A DNA stretch of 49,298 nucleotides. It comes from an uncultured Spirochaetaceae bacterium. GTDB lineage: Bacteria > Spirochaetota > Spirochaetia > Sphaerochaetales > Sphaerochaetaceae. The position numbers were made by a program, and so were the translations under genes. Numbering within the stretch: position 1 is the first letter of the stretch; every line of letters starts with the position of its first letter. Under the pieces are notes generated by a model. The model did not search any database. It was not told the origin of the DNA and worked only from the letters and a program-made list of their open reading frames with translations. Shown here piece by piece: positions 34,089 through 42,529 of the stretch. The stretch spans positions 1 to 49,298 of the forward strand of contig CALXYL010000017.1 in the NCBI GenBank assembly GCA_944392985.1, written 5' to 3'.

Positions 34089-36221
34089 TCATCGGAATGT
34101 CCTCATTCCGTACTCATTATCCATTCGAAGCGGATGTCCCTTTATATGACGCATCTCAACAAATGCATTATCGTAATGATTCCTCGCAATGATTGTCCCA
34201 TCGGCATTCCGCAGAATCAAGTCCAATCCGCAGCCTTTCGCCGCAGGAATCAAGGCCGTCCGCATGAGGGAATCAGACAGGCAGTGGCACTGGTAGCTTC
34301 CCGTAGATTCAATTCCTCCGTCAGATATCCTCCATTCCACTATCGCCTCAAAAGGATCAGGAGTGTCGTTTACAACGATGACTTCCGTCTTGTTCCCCTT
34401 CGGCTGTCCCATTATTGCTATAGGGCCATTGCTTTCATGGATCGCTCGCAACGAAGGTTTCGGATCTCCCCACCAATCATATACCCCATAGAAGCTCTGC
34501 GGGCATAAATCAATGAACATGAACTGGAAATATCCTGAACATGGTCTGTATTTCTGCTTTCTATAGTGCTCAATGTAATACTTCAGCAATTTATACTGGT
34601 ACTCCTGTATCCTAGGAACCTCATTCTCAATCGGCTTCAGGAGATGGACGAGCTCGGGAATCCCGAGAAGATTGGAAAGAGAGCCTGGAGCATCCATTCC
34701 GAATTCAGTATTGAGCTTCTCCGACGAACCATCGATATCCGTATATTGTGTTTCCTGTCCTCGAAGAGAGCCAAGATAATTATGAGAATCACCGCTTTCA
34801 GGATCATCCTCAGCATAAGATGCCCTGATATATGGCCTTGAAGGATCAAGGTAACGGATCCGTCGGACAAGCTCCTTCCCGATGCCTGTCGTAATGGAAT
34901 CAGCACTGGCAGCTATTTCATCAAGTGATTTACCGAATGCTTCTACAAGTGTTTTCCACTTATCCGGTTCATTCAGAAGTATCCAGCAGGAAACAGATGG
35001 ATGCCGACAGAGCTTCATCACCATGGCATCAAAAACAGGGAAGGCTGAAGCCAGCCACTCTGGATCAGATGGATGATTCCAGCTGAAATCCGAATCCTGG
35101 AATACTATGAAACCCATCTCATCGCAAAGGTCATAGAACATATCCTGCTCAACATGGACATGTACGCGTATTGCATTGAAACCAGCTTCCTTCATCCGCC
35201 GCAGATCCCTCAGATATCGCTCACGGGGTATATCCTGCGTATAGACATCAGGGAAGTATGACGTTCCACGAAGGAATATCCTTGTCCCATTGAGAATGAA
35301 TTCAGTCCGGGCGGAAGTACGGATCATTCCAGCATCCCTGAATCCAACCCTGAAATCATATTGGACAGAGGCATTTCCTCCCTCTTGGACTTCCACATGC
35401 AATCCATAAAGATAAGGCTCCCCATGATCCCAGACAGACCAGAGATGCGGATCAGGAATATGGATGGCAATATCATTCTCCGCCTTCACAGCTGCTGAGA
35501 ATGTCCCCGCAATCCTGCCTTCCTTATCAGTAACAGTACCTGTGGCATAACTGATATCTGATATGCCATCAGCATGGAAACGAAGACGAAGAAAGCCTGA
35601 ACCGTCTGCGTCAATACGCCAGTCAGACAGGGCTGCAGAATCATACGCCTCAATGAACACAGGTCCGACAAGGCCGATTGGATTTACATCACGCTGAATG
35701 AATCCATCGCCATGCTCGTATGTCCCCTTTACCATCCGCCTTCTGACAGAGAAACAACGCATTGCCTGTGAGCCTGGTGATATTTCCTGATCCCATGGAG
35801 CTTCTACCATGACATAAAGCGCATTCATCCCGACATGGATGGCAGAAGTGACATCAAACGAGAATGAGGATGAATATCCTTCGTGGGTACCGATATGCTG
35901 TCCATTGAGATAGACAGATGCCCGGTAGTCTGCCGAAGTGAAGCATAGCCTCAGCAGCCGATTTGAGCATAAAACCTCATCTGCCTCGAACCGGCACCGG
36001 TACCACCAGGGATAAGCATTGAACAGGCGAAGCTCCCTTCCGAAATAAGGGGTTGATGAAAAGATCTTCTGCAGGTATCCGAGATGATCGATCTCAATGA
36101 AATCCGACATGAGATGGGTATATTCCCCGAAGTCAGTTCCGTCTTCAAATATATGCATCGGGAGCCCCTGCAGCAGGACATCCTGCATTACGCTCCATCT
36201 GTCAAGCTCTATCCTCTTCAT
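34089..36221 (-). CDS. Glycoside hydrolase family 2 enzyme
   Basis: The 710-residue enzyme has the GH2 sugar-binding domain (ASVYLNGQHIGTHEGYSSSF), an immunoglobulin-like domain, and a TIM barrel with the acid/base Glu in CWILLNEPDKW and the nucleophile Glu in NTEFGMDA. RGTSYFPDVY and FQDSDFSWNHP are typical barrel sites. It has no signal peptide, so it acts in the cytoplasm on imported sugar. The DSDFSWNHPSD and NEPDKW patterns are close to beta-mannosidase or related enzymes, but the exact substrate is uncertain. The start follows GGGATAGGAA just after the permease stop. Confidence 0.9.
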   Translation of the reverse strand: MKRIELDRWSVMQDVLLQGLPMHIFEDGTDFGEYTHLMSDFIEIDHLGYLQKIFSSTPYFGRELRLFNAYPWWYRCRFEADEVLCSNRLLRLCFTSADYRASVYLNGQHIGTHEGYSSSFSFDVTSAIHVGMNALYVMVEAPWDQEISPGSQAMRCFSVRRRMVKGTYEHGDGFIQRDVNPIGLVGPVFIEAYDSAALSDWRIDADGSGFLRLRFHADGISDISYATGTVTDKEGRIAGTFSAAVKAENDIAIHIPDPHLWSVWDHGEPYLYGLHVEVQEGGNASVQYDFRVGFRDAGMIRTSARTEFILNGTRIFLRGTSYFPDVYTQDIPRERYLRDLRRMKEAGFNAIRVHVHVEQDMFYDLCDEMGFIVFQDSDFSWNHPSDPEWLASAFPVFDAMVMKLCRHPSVSCWILLNEPDKWKTLVEAFGKSLDEIAASADSITTGIGKELVRRIRYLDPSRPYIRASYAEDDPESGDSHNYLGSLRGQETQYTDIDGSSEKLNTEFGMDAPGSLSNLLGIPELVHLLKPIENEVPRIQEYQYKLLKYYIEHYRKQKYRPCSGYFQFMFIDLCPQSFYGVYDWWGDPKPSLRAIHESNGPIAIMGQPKGNKTEVIVVNDTPDPFEAIVEWRISDGGIESTGSYQCHCLSDSLMRTALIPAAKGCGLDLILRNADGTIIARNHYDNAFVEMRHIKGHPLRMDNEYGMRTFR

Positions 36222-36224
36222 TTC

Positions 36225-37061
36225 CTATCCCTTCAAAGCCCCTTCAGCCATACCAGTGATGATATGTTTCTGAAAAAGCAGGAAAACAATGATGATCGGC
36301 AATGCTGAAATCAACACACCTGCAGTGATCTTCTCATAGCTTGCGGTGAATTCCCCGACAAACTGAAGGAGCCCGGCAGTTACAGGCAGTTTCATGTTGT
36401 CCTGAACGAACGTTATTGCAAAAACAAGATCATTCCATACCGAGACAAAGCACAGCAGACCTGATATAACTGCCGCGGGCATGACCATTGGCAAGGCTAT
36501 TCGGCTATATACCTGCCAGCTATTAGCACCATCAATCAGTGCAGATTCCTCGATTCCCCTATCAATCCCAAGAAACTGAGCTCGGAGCATATACATGCAG
36601 AAAGGTATATTGAATACAGTATAAAGAATGAAAAGACCCAACCTTGTATCCAGAAGCCCAAGATTCTTCATGGTCAGATAATTCGGAAGCAATGTCACAT
36701 GTGCTGGAAGCAACATGCCAAGAAGGAAATATGCAACCAGCAGGTTCTGGCCTTTAATGGAATATCGTGCAAGCGCGTATGCCCCTAAAGATGAGATGAA
36801 AATGCCGAATGGAACAGAGACAAGCACATTCAGTGCACTATTGAGATAATAGATCCTTATCTTAGTCCAGGCATCCACGAAGTTGATGAGCGTCGGTGCT
36901 TCAACAATAGTGAAGAAGCTCCTTGTATAGAATTCAGAAGCAGGCTTCAGAGCTGCATTGAGAAGATAAAACAAAGGAAGCAGCCATATGAATGCAAGCA
37001 GCAATGCGATGGCAAATACTACCGTTTGTCTTATATTGTATGACACAGAGTGATTTCCCAT
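36225..37061 (-). CDS. Sugar ABC permease (MalG type)
   Basis: The 278-residue membrane protein has six segments and the EAA loop (IEESALIDGANSWQVYSRIALPMVMPA), typical of CUT1 carbohydrate importers. AGGGAGGG precedes the start. It lies 11 bases past the first permease gene, so both subunits are made together. Its ATPase is not in the operon, as is common when a shared MsmK-like ATPase serves several importers. Confidence 0.93.
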   Translation of the reverse strand: MGNHSVSYNIRQTVVFAIALLLAFIWLLPLFYLLNAALKPASEFYTRSFFTIVEAPTLINFVDAWTKIRIYYLNSALNVLVSVPFGIFISSLGAYALARYSIKGQNLLVAYFLLGMLLPAHVTLLPNYLTMKNLGLLDTRLGLFILYTVFNIPFCMYMLRAQFLGIDRGIEESALIDGANSWQVYSRIALPMVMPAAVISGLLCFVSVWNDLVFAITFVQDNMKLPVTAGLLQFVGEFTASYEKITAGVLISALPIIIVFLLFQKHIITGMAEGALKG

Positions 37062-37072
37062 GAAGTCCCTCC

Positions 37073-37975
37073 CTAATTCCGCTGCATAGAGACAAGTCTG
37101 TTGACAACAGAAGAAAGCAGCAGAAGTATCAGCGTCATCATCCACGCAATTGCGCTTCCGCGGCCATATTCAAAATAGCTGAAGACTGTATCATAGGAGA
37201 GACTTGCCAAGACATTGGTCATTCGCCCAGGGCCTCCGCCTGTCATCACATACACCAGATCAAAGACCTTGAAAGATGTTGTCATCGTATAGACAATCAC
37301 AACATTAAGTGTATTGCGGAGCTGCGGAAGCAGTATGTATATCAATCGTTGCCTGGGTGATGCGCCATCAAGGATTGCGGCTTCAAGAACCGAGGAAGGT
37401 ACGGACTTGATCCCCGCAGCAAAGAGTATCATCGCCATGCCTGTATATGACCATGAGGATGCAAGGATAAGGTAAATGATGACATTTCCCGGATCTGAAT
37501 ACCAATTGAATGACAGACGTCCGTTGCTGATCCACTTCAATGCATTGTTGATCAGCCCTACATTCGGATCATACACCCAGCGCCACATAAGGCCGACTGC
37601 TGTAACGGAAAGAACAACGGGCAGGAATATCGATGTGCGGAGTACGCCGGATCCAGGAAAACGTGAATTCAGGAGAATCGCCAGAAGCAACCCTAGCACG
37701 ACAGGCAGGATCAGGAACAGGATAGACCATTTAAGGTTATTCTTAAGTCCAATCCAGAAAACTGAATCATCCATAAGCTCATATGCGTAATTTGCCAATC
37801 CAACAAATGTTTTCCTGTCACTCATCCCATTCCATTCAAACAGGCTGATGAATAAGGAATACACCATTGGATAGACGAGGAATACCGTATAGGCGGCAAA
37901 TGGCAGCAGCAAGAAAAGATATGGCGTGATGCAGAACCTGCTTTTCGGATTGAAAAGATTCCCTTTAAGTATCAT
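37073..37975 (-). CDS. Sugar ABC permease (MalF type)
   Basis: The 300-residue protein has six segments and a permease EAA loop (SSVLEAAILDGASPRQRLIYILLPQLRN). GGAG lies seven bases before the ATG at 37975, within the codons of an earlier ATG at 37987 that has no site. It partners the MalG-type permease and the binding protein upstream. Confidence 0.92.
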   Translation of the reverse strand: MILKGNLFNPKSRFCITPYLFLLLPFAAYTVFLVYPMVYSLFISLFEWNGMSDRKTFVGLANYAYELMDDSVFWIGLKNNLKWSILFLILPVVLGLLLAILLNSRFPGSGVLRTSIFLPVVLSVTAVGLMWRWVYDPNVGLINNALKWISNGRLSFNWYSDPGNVIIYLILASSWSYTGMAMILFAAGIKSVPSSVLEAAILDGASPRQRLIYILLPQLRNTLNVVIVYTMTTSFKVFDLVYVMTGGGPGRMTNVLASLSYDTVFSYFEYGRGSAIAWMMTLILLLLSSVVNRLVSMQRN

Positions 37976-37991
37976 CTTATGCTCCATGAAA

Positions 37992-38014
37992 TGCCTGCGG
38001 ATATGCCGCAGGCA
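37992..38014 (-). other. Intergenic stem-loop after the binding-protein gene
   Basis: TGCCTGCGG and CCGCAGGCA form a perfect nine-pair stem around a five-base loop, six bases past the binding-protein stop and just before the MalF-type permease. Hairpins at this place commonly stabilise the binding-protein message and lower expression of the downstream permeases, which matches the higher need for the binding protein. No T run follows, so it is not a clear terminator. Confidence 0.7.
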
Positions 38015-38020
38015 ACCGTA

Positions 38021-39310
38021 TCAGAATTTATAGAAACCAGTTTCCCTTGCGACTGCATCGATATTCTGTGCAGCTTCTTCTGGTGTGATGGTGCCAAGAA
38101 GCACCTGATCAATTGCTTCAAGATGGGCATCCGTAAGCCTTGCAGGCCATGACATCTCATTCGAAGGCAGATATGACCCGGCTGGGGTATTCATAGCCTC
38201 GACAAGCTGCTTGTTAAGCCCATCAAGGACTGTTTCATCAATTGCATCGGGTCTTGCGACGGTGATATCCTCCGAGACCGCAAACGCCTCGCTATAGCAC
38301 TCCGCCTCCGAATAGCACCTAATGAATTCCAGAGCCATATCAAGGTTATCCGAAGATGCATTCACGAATACTCCATCACCATAGGAATTTGCTCTTGCTG
38401 GAGTTGTTCCCGGGAAGAGAAAGAAACCATAATCATCAGGATCCATTCCAGCACCTTCAATGCTATCGACCTCCCATGTACCATCATATGTAAAGCAGAG
38501 CTTATTCTGGAAAAGGAGCATATTCACCTCCGTCTCCTCAGAGGAAAGATGACCTTCCTGGAAATATGCCGAAAGATCCTTCAGATCCTGGAATGACTGT
38601 ATAACTTCCTGGCAATTCAGTGAAATATCTCCAGTAAGCAGCTTATCATGCATTTCAGGGCCGCAATTGATCTCAAGGAATCCATCAAACCAGCGATTAG
38701 TGCATGCCGGCCATTTCCCAGCATTCCCAATCGGTGCTATTCCGGCCTCAGCCAGTATTTCACACTGCCTGATGAATTCATCGAATGTTTCAGGTTCAGT
38801 AAATCCGAATTCCTCATACAGCGACTTGTTGTAGAAAATGCCTAGAACCTTCTGTGCTTTTGGCAGTGCGTAGATACCCCCGAAAAGCGTTCGCTGCGTA
38901 TCCAGAGCGGAGCTGTAGAATACATCATCCCACCCTTCCTCCTCTGCTAGGGCTGACAGATCCAGGACCTTGCCATTGTCAACGAAAGGAGAAACAACCG
39001 CACCGATATTAGCCCAGAACAGATCAGGGCCATTATCTGCGCTGAAAGCAATCGACAGGGCATCATAAAGCTGCTCCGGCCTTCCTTTGCCGCTGATTAC
39101 GACCTCTGCTTCAGGATGACGTTCAGAGAATATCTCCAAAGCCTTTCTCAGTGTTGGATTGTTATCAAGATCGGTATTGCTGGAGTAATCCCAGTAAGTC
39201 AGCGTGACTTTGCCGATCTCATCTGATTCATTATCCGAAGCACCACCAGCGAATACCGCAGAAACCAAAAGCATTGATAGCATACCGACCAACAGGACTC
39301 TTCTCATCAT
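38021..39310 (-). CDS. Extracellular sugar-binding protein of an ABC importer
   Basis: The 429-residue protein starts MMRRVLLVGMLSMLLVSAVFA, a signal peptide, then an acidic linker and SBP family 1 sequence (VTLTYWDYSSNTDL, PDLFWANIGAVVSPF, FYNKSLYEEFGFTEPETFDEF, ARANSYGDGVFVNASS). There is no lipobox Cys, so it is probably free in the periplasm. AAAGGAGGC precedes the ATG-ATG. First gene of an operon with two permeases, GH2, kinase and regulator. Confidence 0.93.
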   Translation of the reverse strand: MMRRVLLVGMLSMLLVSAVFAGGASDNESDEIGKVTLTYWDYSSNTDLDNNPTLRKALEIFSERHPEAEVVISGKGRPEQLYDALSIAFSADNGPDLFWANIGAVVSPFVDNGKVLDLSALAEEEGWDDVFYSSALDTQRTLFGGIYALPKAQKVLGIFYNKSLYEEFGFTEPETFDEFIRQCEILAEAGIAPIGNAGKWPACTNRWFDGFLEINCGPEMHDKLLTGDISLNCQEVIQSFQDLKDLSAYFQEGHLSSEETEVNMLLFQNKLCFTYDGTWEVDSIEGAGMDPDDYGFFLFPGTTPARANSYGDGVFVNASSDNLDMALEFIRCYSEAECYSEAFAVSEDITVARPDAIDETVLDGLNKQLVEAMNTPAGSYLPSNEMSWPARLTDAHLEAIDQVLLGTITPEEAAQNIDAVARETGFYKF

Positions 39311-39370
39311 GCGCCTCCTTTTCAAAGAACTCCTTTTTGACTTTATTCTCAGGAGCACACGGAAGATCAG

Positions 39371-39394
39371 CAATTCAAAATATTCTTGAAATTG
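39371..39394. promoter_or_regulatory. Dyad upstream of the sugar operon
   Basis: An imperfect 24-base palindrome with CAATT and AATTG ends lies about 60 bases before the binding-protein start. It could be the binding site of the operon's own response regulator. Only 16 of the 24 positions are symmetric, so this is weak. Confidence 0.3.
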
Positions 39395-39509
39395 ATTGTA
39401 AGATTTTGCGGTAATGGCAGAATCCGGCTACCAGTTTAGCTGCACTGCTTATCCAACCAAGCAAAGCATGCATGGGGCTGCATGCCCGAAGAAATGACAT
39501 GTGTCCATT

Positions 39510-40337
39510 TCAGCTGTCATGCTGGCAATCTATCCCATCGCGCCATTTTGCAATCGGGAAATAGTCGAAAAGGAAAAGAGGAAAAGCACTCAGGATAATC
39601 GAATATCCTTCTGGATAGAAATCAGAAACCTGCTTGCAGAATATCCTTGGCTGGACAACATCCTTCTTTGCCCGAGGGAAGGTCTTTGCTTCAGTACATA
39701 TGAAACTTGCTTTCTCTAGGTTCTGCGTAATCAGATGATTCCAGTTTCCCTGCAAGGTTTTCCCTGCCTCGGTATTCTTCGGTATGAAAGAACGGTTATA
39801 CCTGAATGTTATGAAATCAAGTGTCTTATAAGGCGAGAAAATCGAGGACTGTTTCTTGAATGAAGTCAATTGGGATATAGGGAATCTGTATGTATGGTAT
39901 GAAGGATCCGGCAAAGCCTGTGTATATCTTATTGCTTCCACACAGGGATAATTGATATACAGCTTGCCATTCTCAGTTTCATTATCAAAGAATTCCAGCA
40001 TCGCTTCGAGCCGTCTGTGAAGATCATCTGCTGTAAGTTCTTCCCTTTTGCTCCTATGCTGGAGATCATAATCAAAGAATAGATATGTTTCCGATATATC
40101 ACTTTCCTTAACATCAGCAAGTTCTGGATTGCCGCTCTCTTTCAGGATTGACATCAACCCAACATTATATAGAGGATCCTCGCTGGCCCCACCATCCGTC
40201 ATTCTGCAGTAAAGGTCATAGATATTGCCACCATAGCTATGGATGATCCTGTCCTTGATGCCCGGAAAGAACAGGTATTCCATAGTCAGGAATATCTCCT
40301 TTTCCCTGCGATTGCCTTCAAAGACGAAAAGTATCAT
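39510..40337 (-). CDS. TOPRIM-like partner of an AAA ATPase (RloB/AbiLii-like)
   Basis: The 275-residue protein starts MILFVFEGNRREKEIF, where Glu7-Gly8 fit the first TOPRIM motif, and has YLFFDYD, with Asp89 and Asp91 as the DxD motif. The YINYPCVEAIRY stretch is found in related AAA-partner proteins as I recall them. TOPRIM proteins cut or join nucleic acids with Mg2+. Its ATG overlaps the stop of the AAA ATPase gene (ATGA), so the two form one system, similar in layout to AbiLi/AbiLii, RloA/RloB or PARIS AriA/AriB. Which of these, if any, cannot be decided from the sequence alone. Confidence 0.6.
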   Translation of the reverse strand: MILFVFEGNRREKEIFLTMEYLFFPGIKDRIIHSYGGNIYDLYCRMTDGGASEDPLYNVGLMSILKESGNPELADVKESDISETYLFFDYDLQHRSKREELTADDLHRRLEAMLEFFDNETENGKLYINYPCVEAIRYTQALPDPSYHTYRFPISQLTSFKKQSSIFSPYKTLDFITFRYNRSFIPKNTEAGKTLQGNWNHLITQNLEKASFICTEAKTFPRAKKDVVQPRIFCKQVSDFYPEGYSIILSAFPLFLFDYFPIAKWRDGIDCQHDS

Positions 40338-41437
40338 GCTTCAAAAGCCCCGCCTCGATACATTTTCTCAATATTATGTCCCCAGCGCAGTTCCTTCTCT
40401 GTGCAATCACAAAGCGGTTTGATCACATTATCCTTCAGGACCAGATTGCAATCAGGGCGCAGAAGATCATTCGTCATGAGATACGTATTATGGCTTGTCA
40501 GTATCACCTGAGTATCATCGAGCGCAAATAGCTGGCGGCAAACTGACTCTGCCAGCTTGAAATGATAGAAGGCATCAAATTCATCAATGAATACAAGAGA
40601 GGCCCCCTTCATGTTCTTCAACCAGAAATACAGAAGGAAAAGAGAACTCGTACCTGTAGACATGACAGCCGCAAATGGTATCCTATTCCCATCAATTACA
40701 CAGTAGAGATTCTTATTATCACCGGGAGCAGACGCAAAGAAATACTTCTGACCGCTTACTTCCTGAAGGAACCTGCTGAAATCATCAAACAGGTTATTCT
40801 CAATCACAAATTGGCCCAATGAAACGGTATTGCTCAGCAGCCCCATGAAACCACGGTCTTCCAGGCAGCGGAACCAGAGCATTGAATCAACAAAATCCTT
40901 AAGTGATTTAAGATAGTGGCCATCAGGCAAAGGGAATGAGGCATAAAGATAATTCACAATCGAAGGACTGTTCGAATTGTTCCTCAATTGCCTGTATGCT
41001 TCCTCGCTTATGGGAAACTCGTTCCCATCAAACTCAAATACATCAGGCCCTGTGCTGAAAACAGTGCGGCCATCTACGGAAAGAGTCTCTGAAACCAGAT
41101 TCTCCTTTGAATCCTTCATATAATCGTATTGAACGATCTGACCTGAGAAATCAAAGGTGTACTCAAATGACATAAGGCTATCCAGCTTCCAGCCATATGT
41201 TGTATTCACATAGGATTCAGATCTTTTCCACTTCTGGCTGAGATGCATCAGAATGTCAAAGATCGCATATCCAAGATTTGACTTACCTGAACCATTTGGG
41301 CCGTAGATTATTGAATCCTTAACAATGCCGTTCTTTATTGCAAATCCATTGAATTCATAATTCCTGGTTTTCGACAGATCAAGCTCAATCCGATCCTTGA
41401 ATCCTTTGAAATTCGAGACAGCAAATTTCCTGAGCAT
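40334..41437 (-). CDS. AAA15-type ATPase of a defence-like pair
   Basis: The 367-residue protein is an SMC/ABC-like ATPase: it starts MLRKFAVSNFKGFKDRIELDL, has Walker A GPNGSGKS (46-53), a signature-like VMSTGTSSLFLLYFW near 258-272, Walker B LVFIDEFDAF (281-290) and TSHNTYLM (314-321) as the His switch. This form (AAA_15/AAA_21) is widespread in abortive-infection systems such as AbiL, OLD-like and PARIS AriA. GGAGG precedes the ATG. Coupled to the TOPRIM-like gene downstream. The N-terminal extension of the longer ORF has no site and is not used. Confidence 0.85.
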   Translation of the reverse strand: MLRKFAVSNFKGFKDRIELDLSKTRNYEFNGFAIKNGIVKDSIIYGPNGSGKSNLGYAIFDILMHLSQKWKRSESYVNTTYGWKLDSLMSFEYTFDFSGQIVQYDYMKDSKENLVSETLSVDGRTVFSTGPDVFEFDGNEFPISEEAYRQLRNNSNSPSIVNYLYASFPLPDGHYLKSLKDFVDSMLWFRCLEDRGFMGLLSNTVSLGQFVIENNLFDDFSRFLQEVSGQKYFFASAPGDNKNLYCVIDGNRIPFAAVMSTGTSSLFLLYFWLKNMKGASLVFIDEFDAFYHFKLAESVCRQLFALDDTQVILTSHNTYLMTNDLLRPDCNLVLKDNVIKPLCDCTEKELRWGHNIEKMYRGGAFEA

Positions 41438-41959
41438 TGAACACCTCCACCAAGCTGCCAGATAGACATGATTATATAGGTAAAGCAAGCCGAGTCAACT
41501 GAGACGTAATAAAATTACGGAAACTGCAGAATAAATAAACCTTCATACAGCTTGCCATTTCTGACAAAACTGCTTGAGTTTCTGGCCACAGAAAATCCAT
41601 GGGACAGAAAACAGGATCCTTCAGCAGTCACAATGGATATCCAGATCATAAGTAAATTAAAAAAATACACTCAAAAATGTATATACTTGCGACATATTGA
41701 ATTACATCATGATATCTGATGAATTTCCAATCAATTATCATGATTTTTGATTGTCAAAGAACTCACCTATCAGTGTTTTGCTTCTAATTTTGAATCTGAT
41801 TTCGCTGTCGCTGACTATATAGCAAAACAATGGATATGGAGAAATTGTCCAATAGATCAAGTTCCTCCTTGGTTGCTTTGCATTGGCTTCACCACAATAC
41901 ATCGGCAGTGAACTCCTGCAGATCCTTACACGATAGAAAGTATATAAGGAAGCAGAACC
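41438..41959. other. AT-rich gene-poor gap
   Basis: No gene is supported in this 522-base stretch. It is AT-rich with several short A and T runs, notably near 41650-41760, which could hold promoters for the divergent AAA ATPase gene. A 92-codon ORF at 41830-42108 on the plus strand overlaps the next gene, has no ribosome site and a low-complexity start; I treat it as chance. Confidence 0.4.
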
Positions 41960-42331
41960 ATGAAAGCATACGATATGATCTACAAGCTACACGTCGAGGA
42001 AGCAAGGAACGGGAAGAAGATAAAAGGTGTCAAGTACGGCTGCACGAACCAGCATGCCGAGGACAGAGCTGCCAGAGTCGAGAAAAGCGCGCGGAAGAAT
42101 GGACATGACATGCACGTACATGCAGAAGGCTATTTCTTTGCACCCAGCAGGAGCAGGGAGATCGGGGAAGCAGAGCATTCCATCCATTCTGACAGGTCAT
42201 TCCGCCATTATGATGATGGCGGTCTGCCATTCAACGGAAGCACTGAAATATACAGCGGGAAAGAAGAAAGAAGGATCGACCGGAAGCTGCAGAAGAATCA
42301 TGGCATCAAATGGAGGAAATGCGGACAATGA
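41960..42331 (+). CDS. Small basic protein of unknown function
   Basis: The 123-residue product is rich in Lys, Arg and His (for example NGKKIKGVKYGCTNQHAEDR and EKSARKNGHDMHVHAEG), has no membrane segment, and has no domain I recognise. AAGGAAG lies eight bases before the ATG, and the GC content is higher than that of the flanks, so it is probably real. The high charge suggests nucleic-acid or metal contact. It sits between the AAA/TOPRIM pair and the DUF4143 ATPase, in the defence-like region. Confidence 0.5.
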   Translation: MKAYDMIYKLHVEEARNGKKIKGVKYGCTNQHAEDRAARVEKSARKNGHDMHVHAEGYFFAPSRSREIGEAEHSIHSDRSFRHYDDGGLPFNGSTEIYSGKEERRIDRKLQKNHGIKWRKCGQ

Positions 42332-42481
42332 CTATTTCCGTGATACAAGAACACACGCTTCTATATCAAACATGAAACCAGAAAGCCCTTACCACCTAAC
42401 GCCCTCATCCATCGGCAAGATATATCATAATGTTTTTACAAAATTTCATTTGCAAAAATCATTTTTTATCAAAATAATGAC

Positions 42482-42510
42482 TTTTCAATATTCATTTTTT
42501 GGCGTATATT
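42482..42510 (+). promoter_or_regulatory. Promoter of the DUF4143 ATPase gene
   Basis: TTTTCA and TATATT stand 17 bases apart in a very AT-rich upstream region, about 20 bases before the start of the ATPase gene. This is a good match to a housekeeping sigma promoter. Confidence 0.6.
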
Positions 42511-42529
42511 AATTCTACCCGAGGCAGTT

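Noticed and set aside
41830-42108. 92-codon plus-strand ORF before the small basic protein
   Set aside because: It overlaps the better-supported gene in another frame and has no ribosome site.
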